From GCA-002708315 sp963676635 (GTDB taxonomy: Bacteria > Bacteroidota > Bacteroidia > Bacteroidales > F082), in the NCBI GenBank assembly GCA_963676635.1, contig OY781105.1, forward strand, positions 744,001 to 808,000: 64,000 bases of DNA, given 5' to 3'. A program made the translations under genes and the position numbers. A model generated the notes under the pieces. That model was not told the origin of the DNA, did not search any database, and saw only the letters and a program-made list of their open reading frames with translations. Within the stretch, counting starts at the first letter, position 1. Each line of letters starts with the position of its first letter. Shown here in pieces: positions 51,847 through 61,947 of this stretch.

Positions 51847-53643
51847 TTACCAGAAGAAGTAATACAACAAGAACAATAAAACCAGAATAGCTATTGCTCC
51901 CATGTTGAAATACTTATCAGTTTTATACAACTCCGGATCATTTTCAAAAGCCTTTTTATCGGCAGCGATAATCTTTTCATTGGATATCAAAATCATACCC
52001 ACAAAGCCAAGTGCCGTTGCAAGCATAAATATCGACTCCAGTCCGAGATTCAGACCATCCTTAAAGAACACCAATCCGATAACAACAGAGATTACAGCCA
52101 GTGCAATAAAAATATACCCACCAACAATAAACTGCGGTCTTACAATATGTTTTAGTTCAGAAGTCCATGCTTTCTTATCCAGGAATGAGATAACAGAAGC
52201 CATAAAAACAAGTACGATAAACACATAACCCATTCTCATCATCCATGGCACTTCCGGCAAGGTAAATTTAAACAAAACACCAAGCGGGATAGTAGCCAAT
52301 GCAGTCCACAATGCAGCTTTGTTGGTAGCCTGACGCCAGAAAAGCCCCATAAAGAACACCACCACAACACCGGGATAAATAAACCCAGTGTACTCCTGAA
52401 TATACTGGAATGCCTGCCCCAGTTGGTTAAGTTCAAGAGCAATAGGCACGGAAATCAATAAAGCAACAAAAGCAACAATACGACCAGTACGGACCATCTG
52501 CTTGTTAGTTGCATTCTTATTGAAATACTCCTTATAAATATCAACGGTAAAGATTGTAGATGTAGAGTTAATCATAGACGCCAAAGACGAAACAATAGCC
52601 GCTGTTAATGCAGCAAAGGCAAGACCACGTACCCCAACAGGGATATAATTAGCCAGTAACCACGGGTATGCCTCATCGGGTTTACCCAAAGGATTCTCCT
52701 GAGTAAGATAGAATGCAGCAATACCAGGAATTACAACAATAAGAGGAATAAGCAGCTTAAGGAAACCACCGAAAACCAAACCTTTTTTAGCATGACTAAT
52801 AGACTTGGCAGCAAGGCCCTTTTGAATAATATACTGGTTAAAGCCCCAGTACCCAAAGTTAGTAAGCCAGATAGCTCCCAGAATAATACCCAGACCGGGT
52901 AAGTCGGAGAAAACCTCGAAATTAACATCCTTTCTGGCAATCATATGAAAATGATCGCGGGCACCGTTAAATAGTTTCTCAAACCCAACAACAGCACCGC
53001 CGGCATCACCGCCAACAGCATCGAGGGCCACATAAGTAGTAACCAGTCCGCCGAATACCAGGAACACAACCTGAATAACATCAGTCCATGCTACCGCTTT
53101 AAGTCCACCGTAGATAGAGTAAATCCCTGAAAAGGTAACCAAACCAATAATACCATAGATAAGAGGCACACCCAGTATTTTTTCCAATGCCAGAGCCCCC
53201 ATATATGAAACAGAAGTAAGGTTTACAAATACATAAATAAGCAACCAAAAGATGGCAAAAGCAGTACTAACACCCTTTGAATAGCGTTGTGACAAGAACT
53301 GAGGCATTGTATAAATCTTCCTTTCGATAAAGATAGGGATGAAATACTTAGCAACGATAATCATTGCGCCTGCAGCTATCCACTCATAACATGCAATACC
53401 AATACCAAGAGCATATCCTGATCCGGACATACCAATAAACTGTTCAGCCGATATATTTGCTGCAATTAATGAAGCACCTATAGCCCACCATGTCAACGAT
53501 TTATCAGCAAGAAAATAATCCTGAGCAGTCTTCTCCTGCCCTTTTTTGTTTTTTGAAATAAAAAGGCCAAGAGACATAATAACGACAGCATAAATGCCGA
53601 ATATCGCCCAGTCGAGGCCCGAAAATACAGATAAAGATTCCAT
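51847..53643 (-). CDS. Sodium:solute symporter (SSS family), probable arabinose importer
   Basis: 598 residues with about fourteen hydrophobic segments. SSS features include LFISKNKKGQEKTAQDYFLA early, SLIAANISAEQFIGMSGSGY (sodium-site helix) and AFAALTAAIVSSLASMINST in the middle. SGLT-like proteins of this length are common in Bacteroidota sugar operons. Position between araA and the HAD gene makes L-arabinose the likely substrate, by context only. Confidence 0.88.
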   Translation of the reverse strand: MESLSVFSGLDWAIFGIYAVVIMSLGLFISKNKKGQEKTAQDYFLADKSLTWWAIGASLIAANISAEQFIGMSGSGYALGIGIACYEWIAAGAMIIVAKYFIPIFIERKIYTMPQFLSQRYSKGVSTAFAIFWLLIYVFVNLTSVSYMGALALEKILGVPLIYGIIGLVTFSGIYSIYGGLKAVAWTDVIQVVFLVFGGLVTTYVALDAVGGDAGGAVVGFEKLFNGARDHFHMIARKDVNFEVFSDLPGLGIILGAIWLTNFGYWGFNQYIIQKGLAAKSISHAKKGLVFGGFLKLLIPLIVVIPGIAAFYLTQENPLGKPDEAYPWLLANYIPVGVRGLAFAALTAAIVSSLASMINSTSTIFTVDIYKEYFNKNATNKQMVRTGRIVAFVALLISVPIALELNQLGQAFQYIQEYTGFIYPGVVVVFFMGLFWRQATNKAALWTALATIPLGVLFKFTLPEVPWMMRMGYVFIVLVFMASVISFLDKKAWTSELKHIVRPQFIVGGYIFIALAVISVVIGLVFFKDGLNLGLESIFMLATALGFVGMILISNEKIIAADKKAFENDPELYKTDKYFNMGAIAILVLLFLLYYFFW

Positions 53644-53663
53644 ATTACTAAAATAGTATGTTT

Positions 53664-55148
53664 TTACAATCTACCATCAATATGATAATAAACTTCATTA
53701 TTTCTTAATTCTTTTTTAAAGTCTCTGATGTTTGTATCCTTGTCGATAATCACAAATTCAAGACCAATCATCTCTGCCAGATCTTCAATATGCTCAATAT
53801 CAAGAGCCATACTAAAGCTTGTATGGTGAGCACCACCGGCATAAATCCATGCGGCAGCACCAATTTCAAGATTTGGTTCAGGAATCCATAGTGCATGAGC
53901 CACAGGAAGCTTAGGTAATGCCTCAGGTTTGATAACCTTTACAGGATTCACAATAAGCCTCATACGGCCACCCATATCAATCAAAGAAGCGTTAACACCT
54001 CTGCCTTCAACAGCATCAAATACCAAACGGGCAGGTGCATTCTTATCACCGATACCCAGGTGATGAACTTCTATTCTGGGTTCACCACGACTAATAGACG
54101 GACAAATTTCAAGCATATGAGCACTTAAGATAGAACGTTTATCAGGATCAAGATGGTAAGTATAGTCTTCCATAAACGAACAACCGCCAATCATTCCTGT
54201 ACCCATAACCTTCATTATTCTAACCAAAGCAGCCTGTTTCCAGTCGCCTTCAGCGCCAAAGCCATAACCCTGCTCCATCAAACTCTGCATAGCAAGTCCG
54301 GGTAACTGCTCCAATCCGTGCAAGTCTTCAAAGTTAGTAGTAACAACCTTATATCCATGCTTATCAAGGAATTTCTTCATACCCACCTCAATACGTGCCT
54401 GATAAGTAACATTATCCATCTTATCAGTAGCAATTTTGTATTTAGTAGTATATTTATAAACACAAGCCTGTTCCTCTTCAGCAGTCACAGCGTTAACATA
54501 TTCCACAAGATCGCCAACACCATGATAGTTAACCTGCCATCCCAATATCTTTTGAGCTTCAACCTTATCACCTTCAGTAACAGCAACATTACGCATATTA
54601 TCACCAAAGCGACAAATTTTCAAGCCTTTTGACTCATCAAGGCCAACAGCAGCTCTCATCCAGGTGGCAATCTGTGTATGTACATTCTTTTCTTTCCAAT
54701 GGCCAACCACAACCTTACGTTTAATACGCATTCTGGTACATATAAACCCAAACTCTCTGTCGCCATGAGCGCTCTGGTTAAGGTTCATATAATCCATATC
54801 AATGTCATCCCATGGGATATCACGATGAAACTGCGTATGCAGATGCAGCAATGGTACAGATAAAATACTCAGACCAGCAATCCACATCTTTGCAGGAGAG
54901 AAAGTATGCATCCAGGTAATAATACCAATACACTGAGGAGAATTGTTAGCTTCCAAAATAGTATTATAAATCTCGTCAGAGGTTTTAACTGTTGGTTTAT
55001 AAACAATGTCAACAGGTAATTCCTTTGATTTATTCAGTTTCTTAACAATTTGCTCTGAGTTTCCGGCAACTTGTTTAAGAGTTTCCTCACCATATAAGTG
55101 CTGACTTCCGGTAACGAACCAAACTTCTTTATTATTAAATTTTTCCAT
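53664..55148 (-). CDS. araA: L-arabinose isomerase
   Basis: 494 residues, normal length. WFVTGSQHLYGEETL at the N-terminus and ITWMHTFSPAKMWI are hallmark segments. Metal-binding Glu/His positions sit in GFGAEGDWKQAAL, FMEDYTYHL and the AGGAHHTSFS region. Converts L-arabinose to L-ribulose. Lies 8 bp after araD and 20 bp before the symporter gene. Confidence 0.97.
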   Translation of the reverse strand: MEKFNNKEVWFVTGSQHLYGEETLKQVAGNSEQIVKKLNKSKELPVDIVYKPTVKTSDEIYNTILEANNSPQCIGIITWMHTFSPAKMWIAGLSILSVPLLHLHTQFHRDIPWDDIDMDYMNLNQSAHGDREFGFICTRMRIKRKVVVGHWKEKNVHTQIATWMRAAVGLDESKGLKICRFGDNMRNVAVTEGDKVEAQKILGWQVNYHGVGDLVEYVNAVTAEEEQACVYKYTTKYKIATDKMDNVTYQARIEVGMKKFLDKHGYKVVTTNFEDLHGLEQLPGLAMQSLMEQGYGFGAEGDWKQAALVRIMKVMGTGMIGGCSFMEDYTYHLDPDKRSILSAHMLEICPSISRGEPRIEVHHLGIGDKNAPARLVFDAVEGRGVNASLIDMGGRMRLIVNPVKVIKPEALPKLPVAHALWIPEPNLEIGAAAWIYAGGAHHTSFSMALDIEHIEDLAEMIGLEFVIIDKDTNIRDFKKELRNNEVYYHIDGRL

Positions 55149-55156
55149 CTTTATTT

Positions 55157-55861
55157 TTATTTCTGACCATAGTAAGAGTTCTTACCATGTTTGCGGTCGT
55201 AGTGTTTTTTTATTAATGAATCTTTTAAACGTGGAGCTTCAGGGTTAATCTGTAAAGTAATCAGAGCCATTTTGGCAACCTCTTCCAACACCTTGCTATT
55301 GTACACAGCCTTAGCGGCACTTTCGCCCCATGTAAACGGGCCATGATTTCCGATAAGCACCATAGAAACCTCTTTGTAATCAAGATTTCTGTCCTTAAAG
55401 CAATCGGTAATCTGAATACCGGTATTATGTTCATAGTTACCACCAATCAGCTCATCCGACATAGGCTCAGCACAAGGGATATCGTTAGTAAGATGATCAG
55501 CATGTGTTGTCCCGAAAATTGGGATATCCTTTTGCGATTGCGCCCATGCCACAGAATAAGTAGCATGAGTGTGAGCCACACCACCAATTTCTTTCCAGTT
55601 TTTGTACAGCCATGCATGAGTTTTTGTATCAGATGAAGGGCGCATTTCCCCCTCAATAATATTATTATCGAAATCAACGATAACCATATCCTCCGGCATA
55701 AGCTTTTCGTAAGGAACGCCACTTGGCTTTATGGCAAACACCCCTGAGTCGCGGTCAACAGCACTAACATTACCGAAAGTGTAAATAACCAGACCCAGCG
55801 CATTGAGCTCCATATTAGCATCATAGCACTCCTTTTTAAGGTCTTTATATTTATTATTCAT
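55157..55861 (-). CDS. araD: L-ribulose-5-phosphate 4-epimerase
   Basis: 234 residues of the class II aldolase/epimerase family. NVSAVDRDSGVFAIKPSGVPY forms the phosphate-binding site, THATYSVAWAQ holds zinc-binding His, and IGNHGPFTWG is typical of AraD. Converts L-ribulose 5-phosphate to D-xylulose 5-phosphate. 11 bp after araB. Confidence 0.95.
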   Translation of the reverse strand: MNNKYKDLKKECYDANMELNALGLVIYTFGNVSAVDRDSGVFAIKPSGVPYEKLMPEDMVIVDFDNNIIEGEMRPSSDTKTHAWLYKNWKEIGGVAHTHATYSVAWAQSQKDIPIFGTTHADHLTNDIPCAEPMSDELIGGNYEHNTGIQITDCFKDRNLDYKEVSMVLIGNHGPFTWGESAAKAVYNSKVLEEVAKMALITLQINPEAPRLKDSLIKKHYDRKHGKNSYYGQK

Positions 55862-55872
55862 AAGATATGTTT

Positions 55873-57543
55873 TTATTTTTCAATTTGTCCTTCCATAAAC
55901 TTACCGAGAGCATCATATCTCTTCATATATTTCTCAAGAAGAGCAACACTCTCTGTTTGTGGATAATATTCAGCCTCATAATCGCTGGCAAGGTTTTTAC
56001 TGGCTTCCAGCACATTTGGATATAAACCTGCAGCCACAGAAGCATAAATAGCAGCCCCCAAAGCAGGAGCATAATCAGACGAGCTGATAATAATAGGCCT
56101 GTTAAGAACATTGGCCAGAGTTTGCATTATATAAGGAGACTTACGGGCTACGCCACCAATACCAATAACCTTATCGATAACAACACCCTCTTCTTCAAAT
56201 CTGTCAACAATTTTCTTAGAACCGAAGCAGATAGCATGCACAAGGCTTTTAAATATTCGTGGAGCTTTAGTACCCAGATTAAGGTCCATAATAGCACTTT
56301 TCAGTGATTGGTTAGCATCAGGAGTACGACGACCGTTAACCCAGTCGAGAGCAGTTGGTAAAGCATCCGTTAAAGGAATCTGTTCAGCCTGCAATGCAAG
56401 GGTACTGATAAGCTTGTTGTCGATTTCATCGATAAGCTCCTGTTTCTTCTCATCAGTAAGATTATTGCTTGTTTTAAGCAGATTATCAACAGGCCACATC
56501 AGCACTTCCTTAAACCAGGCAAGCACATCACCAAAAGACGATTGTCCGGCTTCAAGGCCTACCATACCGGGTATTACAGAACCATCAACCTGTCCGCATA
56601 TACCCTTTACACAGTCGCTGCCGATAACAGCATCAGGAGCAACCATAATATCGCATGTTGATGTACCCATAACCCTTACCAGACTATTTTCTTGCACACC
56701 GGCACCAACAGCACCAGAGTGTGCGTCGAATGTACCAACAGTAACAACAGTATTAGTAGTAAGCCCAAGCTTTTTAGCCCACTCCTTGCTCAGGTTACCG
56801 GCTACTTGTTCAGCAGTATATGTTTCTTCATAGAGATTATCACGCAGATCAGCAAGATAAGGATCCAGCTTTTCGAGATATTCCTTTGCAGGAAGTCCAC
56901 CCCACTCCTCATGCCACATAGCTTTATGGCCGGCAGCGGTACGGCTTCTCTTAAGCTTAGTAAGATCTTTGTTACCAATAAGAACATTGGTGAGATAATC
57001 ACAGTGTTCAAGCCATGAGTATGCATTCTCACGAATTGAATCATCCTCACGAATTATGTGCAATATTTTTGCCCAGAACCACTCTGATGAATAAATACCA
57101 CCTTCATATTTAGTATAATCAGTACCACCCCAGCTAACAGACAAGTCGTTAATCTCGTCAGCTTCTGCAATAGCTGTATGATCTTTCCATAGAATCATCA
57201 TAGCATTAGGGTTCTCTTCATAACCCGGCGTTAATGAAAGAGGAGTACCATCTTTTGTTACTGGTATAGGAGAGCTACCAGTTGTATCAATTGAAATACC
57301 AACTACAGATTTGGGAGCAACCTCCGATTTTTCCACTACACATTTAATGGTTTTTTCCAACCCTTCAAGATGATCAAGAGGATGCTGACGAAACTGGTTG
57401 ATTGCAGGATTACAGAATTTACCCTCTTTCCATCTTGCATACCAGTGAACACTTGAAGCAATCTCATTACCAAACTGGGCATCAATCAATACTGCTCTTA
57501 CAGAATCAGAACCGTAGTCTAAACCAATAACATATTTTTTCAT
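55873..57543 (-). CDS. araB: Ribulokinase
   Basis: 556 residues of the FGGY kinase family. N-terminal IGLDYGSDSVRAVLID is the phosphate-1 motif; GTFDAHSGAVGAG and the GIGGVARKSPYIMQTLANVL segment form the ATP-binding half. Phosphorylates L-ribulose. First of the araB-araD-araA block, 83 bp after the GH43 gene. Confidence 0.95.
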   Translation of the reverse strand: MKKYVIGLDYGSDSVRAVLIDAQFGNEIASSVHWYARWKEGKFCNPAINQFRQHPLDHLEGLEKTIKCVVEKSEVAPKSVVGISIDTTGSSPIPVTKDGTPLSLTPGYEENPNAMMILWKDHTAIAEADEINDLSVSWGGTDYTKYEGGIYSSEWFWAKILHIIREDDSIRENAYSWLEHCDYLTNVLIGNKDLTKLKRSRTAAGHKAMWHEEWGGLPAKEYLEKLDPYLADLRDNLYEETYTAEQVAGNLSKEWAKKLGLTTNTVVTVGTFDAHSGAVGAGVQENSLVRVMGTSTCDIMVAPDAVIGSDCVKGICGQVDGSVIPGMVGLEAGQSSFGDVLAWFKEVLMWPVDNLLKTSNNLTDEKKQELIDEIDNKLISTLALQAEQIPLTDALPTALDWVNGRRTPDANQSLKSAIMDLNLGTKAPRIFKSLVHAICFGSKKIVDRFEEEGVVIDKVIGIGGVARKSPYIMQTLANVLNRPIIISSSDYAPALGAAIYASVAAGLYPNVLEASKNLASDYEAEYYPQTESVALLEKYMKRYDALGKFMEGQIEK

Positions 57544-57626
57544 GACTATCTTATTTTCTATTATTATTTTCTATATCATATCTTTATAAAGCCGGACACA
57601 TACCATCTAAATACCAACTCCTTTAA

Positions 57627-58574
57627 TTAATAAAACTCAAACACAGGCTTACCATCATCAGCAAACTTCACTTCCATTACCCTGGCATGCCTGTTGGGAT
57701 CATATAAAGGATCACCTACAATCTCTTCATAATCGCGGGCATGGTACACACACAAAGGTGTTTCACCATCTTCAGCAATAGTAAAGCTGTTATGCCCCGG
57801 ACCAAATATTTTCTTTTCATAGTCGGTCTCCAGCACAGGATACCTCGACTTCACCCATGAATTTCTGTCTAACAAATCAGCATTCTCATCAGCCTCCATC
57901 ATACCCATACAATAACAGGCACCTGTAGCACTGGCAGAGAACGTAATATAAATCTTTCCTGCACTTTTAATGACGGCAGGACCTTCATTCACCCAAAAGC
58001 CTATTCTCTCCCAGTCGTAATCAGGAGTAGTAAGCATAAACTGTGTTGTTTTCAGCTTAACAGGAGATTCCATTTCAGCCAAATACAAATTAGAAGCAGC
58101 AAACTGCCCACCGGTTTTCTCAGCCCAGCAGAAGTATCGTTTTCCTTTATTTTCAAAGACAGTAGCATCCAAAGAAAAATCGATAAAAGACTTCTCATCA
58201 CCATCAGCGGCCTGCATCTGTCCCAGCTCAATCCATTCATCCATTAAAGGATCCTGACCTTTACATTCAAGCACATAAGGCCTTAGCTTCCATATATCAT
58301 CAACTTCACTGGCTGCAAAATAGATATACCATTTGCCATCCAGATAATGAATCTCAGGTGCCCATATATGCTGACTCATAGGACCGCTTTCATGCTTATG
58401 CCATACATTAAATGTCTCAGCATCTTTTAATCCGTCGATGGTTTTGGCTTTTCTGAGCTCAATACTATCATAAGAAGGTACAGAACCAGTAAAATAGTAG
58501 TAACCATCAGTATGTTTGTGCACATACGGATCAGCACGCTGCTCAACAATAGGTTTGTTACTCTCTTCAGACAT
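57627..58574 (-). CDS. GH43-family glycoside hydrolase, probably intracellular arabinofuranosidase
   Basis: 315 residues, one five-bladed GH43 domain. The three catalytic positions are visible as Asp15 (RADPYV), Asp136 (SLDATV) and Glu197 (NEGPAV). No signal peptide, so it should act on short arabino-oligosaccharides after import. It follows the GPH transporter gene with a 1-bp gap, a pairing that fits uptake of oligosaccharides and cleavage inside. The exact GH43 subfamily is not set. Confidence 0.9.
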   Translation of the reverse strand: MSEESNKPIVEQRADPYVHKHTDGYYYFTGSVPSYDSIELRKAKTIDGLKDAETFNVWHKHESGPMSQHIWAPEIHYLDGKWYIYFAASEVDDIWKLRPYVLECKGQDPLMDEWIELGQMQAADGDEKSFIDFSLDATVFENKGKRYFCWAEKTGGQFAASNLYLAEMESPVKLKTTQFMLTTPDYDWERIGFWVNEGPAVIKSAGKIYITFSASATGACYCMGMMEADENADLLDRNSWVKSRYPVLETDYEKKIFGPGHNSFTIAEDGETPLCVYHARDYEEIVGDPLYDPNRHARVMEVKFADDGKPVFEFY

Positions 58575-58575
58575 C

Positions 58576-59922
58576 TTAAATATGAATTTTTTCTTTAATA
58601 ATTTCGTAGAATTTATCAGTAATCTTATATCGATAAATCAATAAACCATTGATAATATGGAATACAGCAGGTATTATTGTAAGCATAAGCGCCAATCCTG
58701 TCAAAGCCATTTGTGACTGAATGGCATCAGGGATATAACCGAAATAATCCAGCAATAAACCCACAACTGCACCGGCGATACCCATTCCCGCTTTCTGAGC
58801 AAATGAGATACCTCCAAATGATAATCCTGACACACGTTTGCCGGTTTCAGCCTGACCATAATCAACTGCTTCAGCAATGGCAGACCAGAATACAGGTGCA
58901 TGGACATCGGCAGTAAATGATAGGATAAAATACATCACATACGCCAGTAACAAACTGTTTGGCATTGGTTTAACAAGCACAAACATTAAAACACTCAGTA
59001 CGGCAACAGCAAACTGCGACATCCAGAAGAGTTTTACTTTACAGAAACGTTTGGTTATCAATGTTGACGCAGGCATAGCCAGAATTGCAGCTACCACACC
59101 GGTAGCCATAAACGTAGATTGTACACTGGTATCGCCACCAAGATAATATTTAGCATAGAAGATAGCCACAGAAGCACGTATAACATAACCGGTGGTACCC
59201 GACAGACAAGAGCCCGCCAATAACAACCACTGACCATTGCTAAAAAGCAGCTTCGCTTGCTCCCACAACGGCTTTTTATCAACTACATGCTCAATACGCT
59301 CACGTGTGGTAAAGTAACTGAATAAAAACAACAAAGTTCCCATAAGAGCCATTAATCCCATTGCAAGCTGATACCCGCGTGCTATATCGTTTTTACCCAG
59401 ATAATCAGCCAGTATAGGTACAACAATAGTAACCAGAAAGGCAGCCACTTTGGCAAAGAACAAACGGTAGCCGTTAGCCGACAGACGCTCCTGTGGATCG
59501 CTTGTTAACACTCCGATAAGGGAGATATAAGGAATAGTAACCGACGTAAACATCAGGGTAACAAATATGTATGTAATATAAGCATAGATAAGCTTACCAG
59601 CATAATCGAAACCGGGAGTAGTAAAAGTCAGGAATACTGAAATACCAAAAGGCACAGACAAGAACAGGAAATATGGTCTGAACCGACCACCTTTAAATTT
59701 ATACTTGTCGGTGATAAGCCCCATAAGAGGATCACTAATGGCATCGACCAACCTTACCAACAAGAACATAAGAGCAACATCAGTTGGCTTAAGTCCGAAT
59801 ACATCAGTGTAAAAGAAAGTAATTATAAGAAACATGGAAGAAATCACCACGTTAACAGCGGCGTCTCCCGACCCGTATCCTATTTTCTCAAGTACACTTA
59901 ATTTTTGATTATCAGCTTTCAT
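58576..59922 (-). CDS. GPH-family sugar:cation symporter (MFS)
   Basis: 448 residues, twelve hydrophobic segments. The N-terminal YGSGDAAVNVVISSMF and RLVDAISDPLMGLITDKYK loop with the following GRFRPYFLF are diagnostic of glycoside-pentoside-hexuronide:cation symporters. Likely imports arabinose or arabino-oligosaccharides. 60 bp after the GH127 gene. Confidence 0.92.
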   Translation of the reverse strand: MKADNQKLSVLEKIGYGSGDAAVNVVISSMFLIITFFYTDVFGLKPTDVALMFLLVRLVDAISDPLMGLITDKYKFKGGRFRPYFLFLSVPFGISVFLTFTTPGFDYAGKLIYAYITYIFVTLMFTSVTIPYISLIGVLTSDPQERLSANGYRLFFAKVAAFLVTIVVPILADYLGKNDIARGYQLAMGLMALMGTLLFLFSYFTTRERIEHVVDKKPLWEQAKLLFSNGQWLLLAGSCLSGTTGYVIRASVAIFYAKYYLGGDTSVQSTFMATGVVAAILAMPASTLITKRFCKVKLFWMSQFAVAVLSVLMFVLVKPMPNSLLLAYVMYFILSFTADVHAPVFWSAIAEAVDYGQAETGKRVSGLSFGGISFAQKAGMGIAGAVVGLLLDYFGYIPDAIQSQMALTGLALMLTIIPAVFHIINGLLIYRYKITDKFYEIIKEKIHI

Positions 59923-59982
59923 AATTTTCTACCAATTACATTCTTTTATTAAACCATTTACAATTTTCAGAGAAAGAATCCC

Positions 59983-61947
59983 CTACTTCTCAACATCAAT
60001 CCAAACTTTCATTTTACCGGCACCGCGGTTTGACCACGCATAATAAGGTATAGCCTTCAGTTTGGCATTATTCAAAGTAACCACTCCATCTAACAAATCA
60101 GCTTCATAAACAGGCTTGAATTCATCATCAGGGGAAATAGTTATCTCATCAATATTTTTATTATCAATCTCTTCGATAGCATATACAACAGGTCCTCTTT
60201 CCAGAGAAACCTTACCACGATCATCTTCCACTTTCTCATCAGCAACAACCATTCTCACAGGCATAGGCAGATTAAGATTCAGTGTTTCATCACCTGTCCA
60301 GTCTTTTGTGATAACCATATAGCCATCAATAATATCAGCATCAATAGCCTCACCATCAACAGAAATAGCAGGCTTCAAATCATTATCATCCAGATAACTG
60401 TATAAGTTGCCGGGCACAGGAAGATTTCTGGCCCATGAAGGCACACGTATTTTAAATGTAGCCTTACCCACTTTGGCAGGAGAAATAGTAAATGCTACCT
60501 CACCATCCCAAGGGTAATTCGTTTGCTGTTCAATGGTAAACTCATTATTCTCAGTTTTAACTTTACTGATACTTGAAGCAAACAGATTCACATACACAGT
60601 ATCGCCGGAAGCGGAATACATCAATCCGGGAATGGAAGGAATAAACCTGATTAAATTAGTAGGACAACAAGAGCAGTCGAACCATGGGCTACGCGTACAT
60701 GATCCTTTATTAGACTGGTATTCACTATCAGACTCAAGAGCATTCGGATAGAAAAACTTAGTACCATCCAGCGACAGTCCGCTTAACATACCATTATATA
60801 AGGTACGTTCAATAATATCATAATAATCAACATCACCCTTTTGTGAATGAAGTTTATGATTCCAGTAAATATCACCAATGGCAGCACAAGTTTCATTGTA
60901 AGCAGTAAGATTTGGCAGTTCATAATTCTCACCAAACGACTCACCATCATGACGAGCGCCAACACCTCCGGTAATATAAATCTTCTTCTGGGTCATATTA
61001 TCCCAAAGGTTGTCAACAGCAGCAGCATACGCAGAGTCATCCTCCAGCACAGCAATGTCAGTCATGGCCGCATACATATACATAGCCCTTACAGCATGCC
61101 CAACAACCTCATCCTGTTGAGTAACAGGAACATGATCCTGAGAATAAGGTCCGAACAGATTATGATTATCAGGATTACCCCTGTTATCCAGGAAATATTT
61201 AGCAAGATCAAGATACTCCTGTTTACCAGTAATCAGATAAAGTTTAATAAGACCTGTTTCGATAATCTGGTGACCCGGCACAGCCTGTATTTTGCCAGTA
61301 CTATCGCCAAAAGTTTCAACCATAAGGTCAGCATTTTTCAAAGCAATATCCAGGAAATTGCGTTTACCCGTAGCACGGTAGTGAGCAGCAGCAGCCTCGT
61401 ACAGATGACCTGCATTGTAAAGCTCATGACTCATAAACAAAGATTCCCAGCGTTTGCCGTCCTTCACTTCCACCCATGTGGCAGGTGGTTTGGCCGGATC
61501 AATAGTTCTCCATGTAGTAAGATAACCATCATCCTCCTGCCCTACTGATATAATATATATTAAGGAGTCGAGCAGAGCTTCCAGTTCAGGATTCGGAGCA
61601 CTTATTAATGAAATTGATGCACCTTCAATAATCTTATAGGCATCAGTATCATCAAAAGGCATCTCCCCTTTTACATCACCATCCATTATGCCACCAGCAA
61701 TGTAAAAATTATCAAAACGTCCCTCTTCCTCACATTTGTTGATGGCATAATGGATGGTTTTTTCCTGTACTTTCTTAATAACAGGAAGCCAGAAATTATC
61801 CGTTAGCTTCACATCCCTTATATCCACAGGAATTATAGGATATGAATTATTTTTTTTACTGTCAGATGAATCAGTATTACCGGTATTACAACCAATAACA
61901 GTTATAAGACCAATTACAATGATTAATATATACTGTAGTTTTTTCAT
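59983..61947 (-). CDS. GH127 beta-L-arabinofuranosidase lipoprotein
   Basis: 654 residues with a lipoprotein signal ending in TVIGC (Cys20). The (alpha/alpha)6 barrel of the former DUF1680 is evident. Catalytic and zinc residues match GH127: Glu352 and Cys354 in NETCAAIG, and Cys427-Cys428 in CSCCPTN, with spacing close to HypBA1 of Bifidobacterium. It hydrolyses beta-L-arabinofuranosides, as found on plant glycoproteins and some pectins. Its ATG overlaps the GH51 stop by 4 bp. Confidence 0.93.
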   Translation of the reverse strand: MKKLQYILIIVIGLITVIGCNTGNTDSSDSKKNNSYPIIPVDIRDVKLTDNFWLPVIKKVQEKTIHYAINKCEEEGRFDNFYIAGGIMDGDVKGEMPFDDTDAYKIIEGASISLISAPNPELEALLDSLIYIISVGQEDDGYLTTWRTIDPAKPPATWVEVKDGKRWESLFMSHELYNAGHLYEAAAAHYRATGKRNFLDIALKNADLMVETFGDSTGKIQAVPGHQIIETGLIKLYLITGKQEYLDLAKYFLDNRGNPDNHNLFGPYSQDHVPVTQQDEVVGHAVRAMYMYAAMTDIAVLEDDSAYAAAVDNLWDNMTQKKIYITGGVGARHDGESFGENYELPNLTAYNETCAAIGDIYWNHKLHSQKGDVDYYDIIERTLYNGMLSGLSLDGTKFFYPNALESDSEYQSNKGSCTRSPWFDCSCCPTNLIRFIPSIPGLMYSASGDTVYVNLFASSISKVKTENNEFTIEQQTNYPWDGEVAFTISPAKVGKATFKIRVPSWARNLPVPGNLYSYLDDNDLKPAISVDGEAIDADIIDGYMVITKDWTGDETLNLNLPMPVRMVVADEKVEDDRGKVSLERGPVVYAIEEIDNKNIDEITISPDDEFKPVYEADLLDGVVTLNNAKLKAIPYYAWSNRGAGKMKVWIDVEK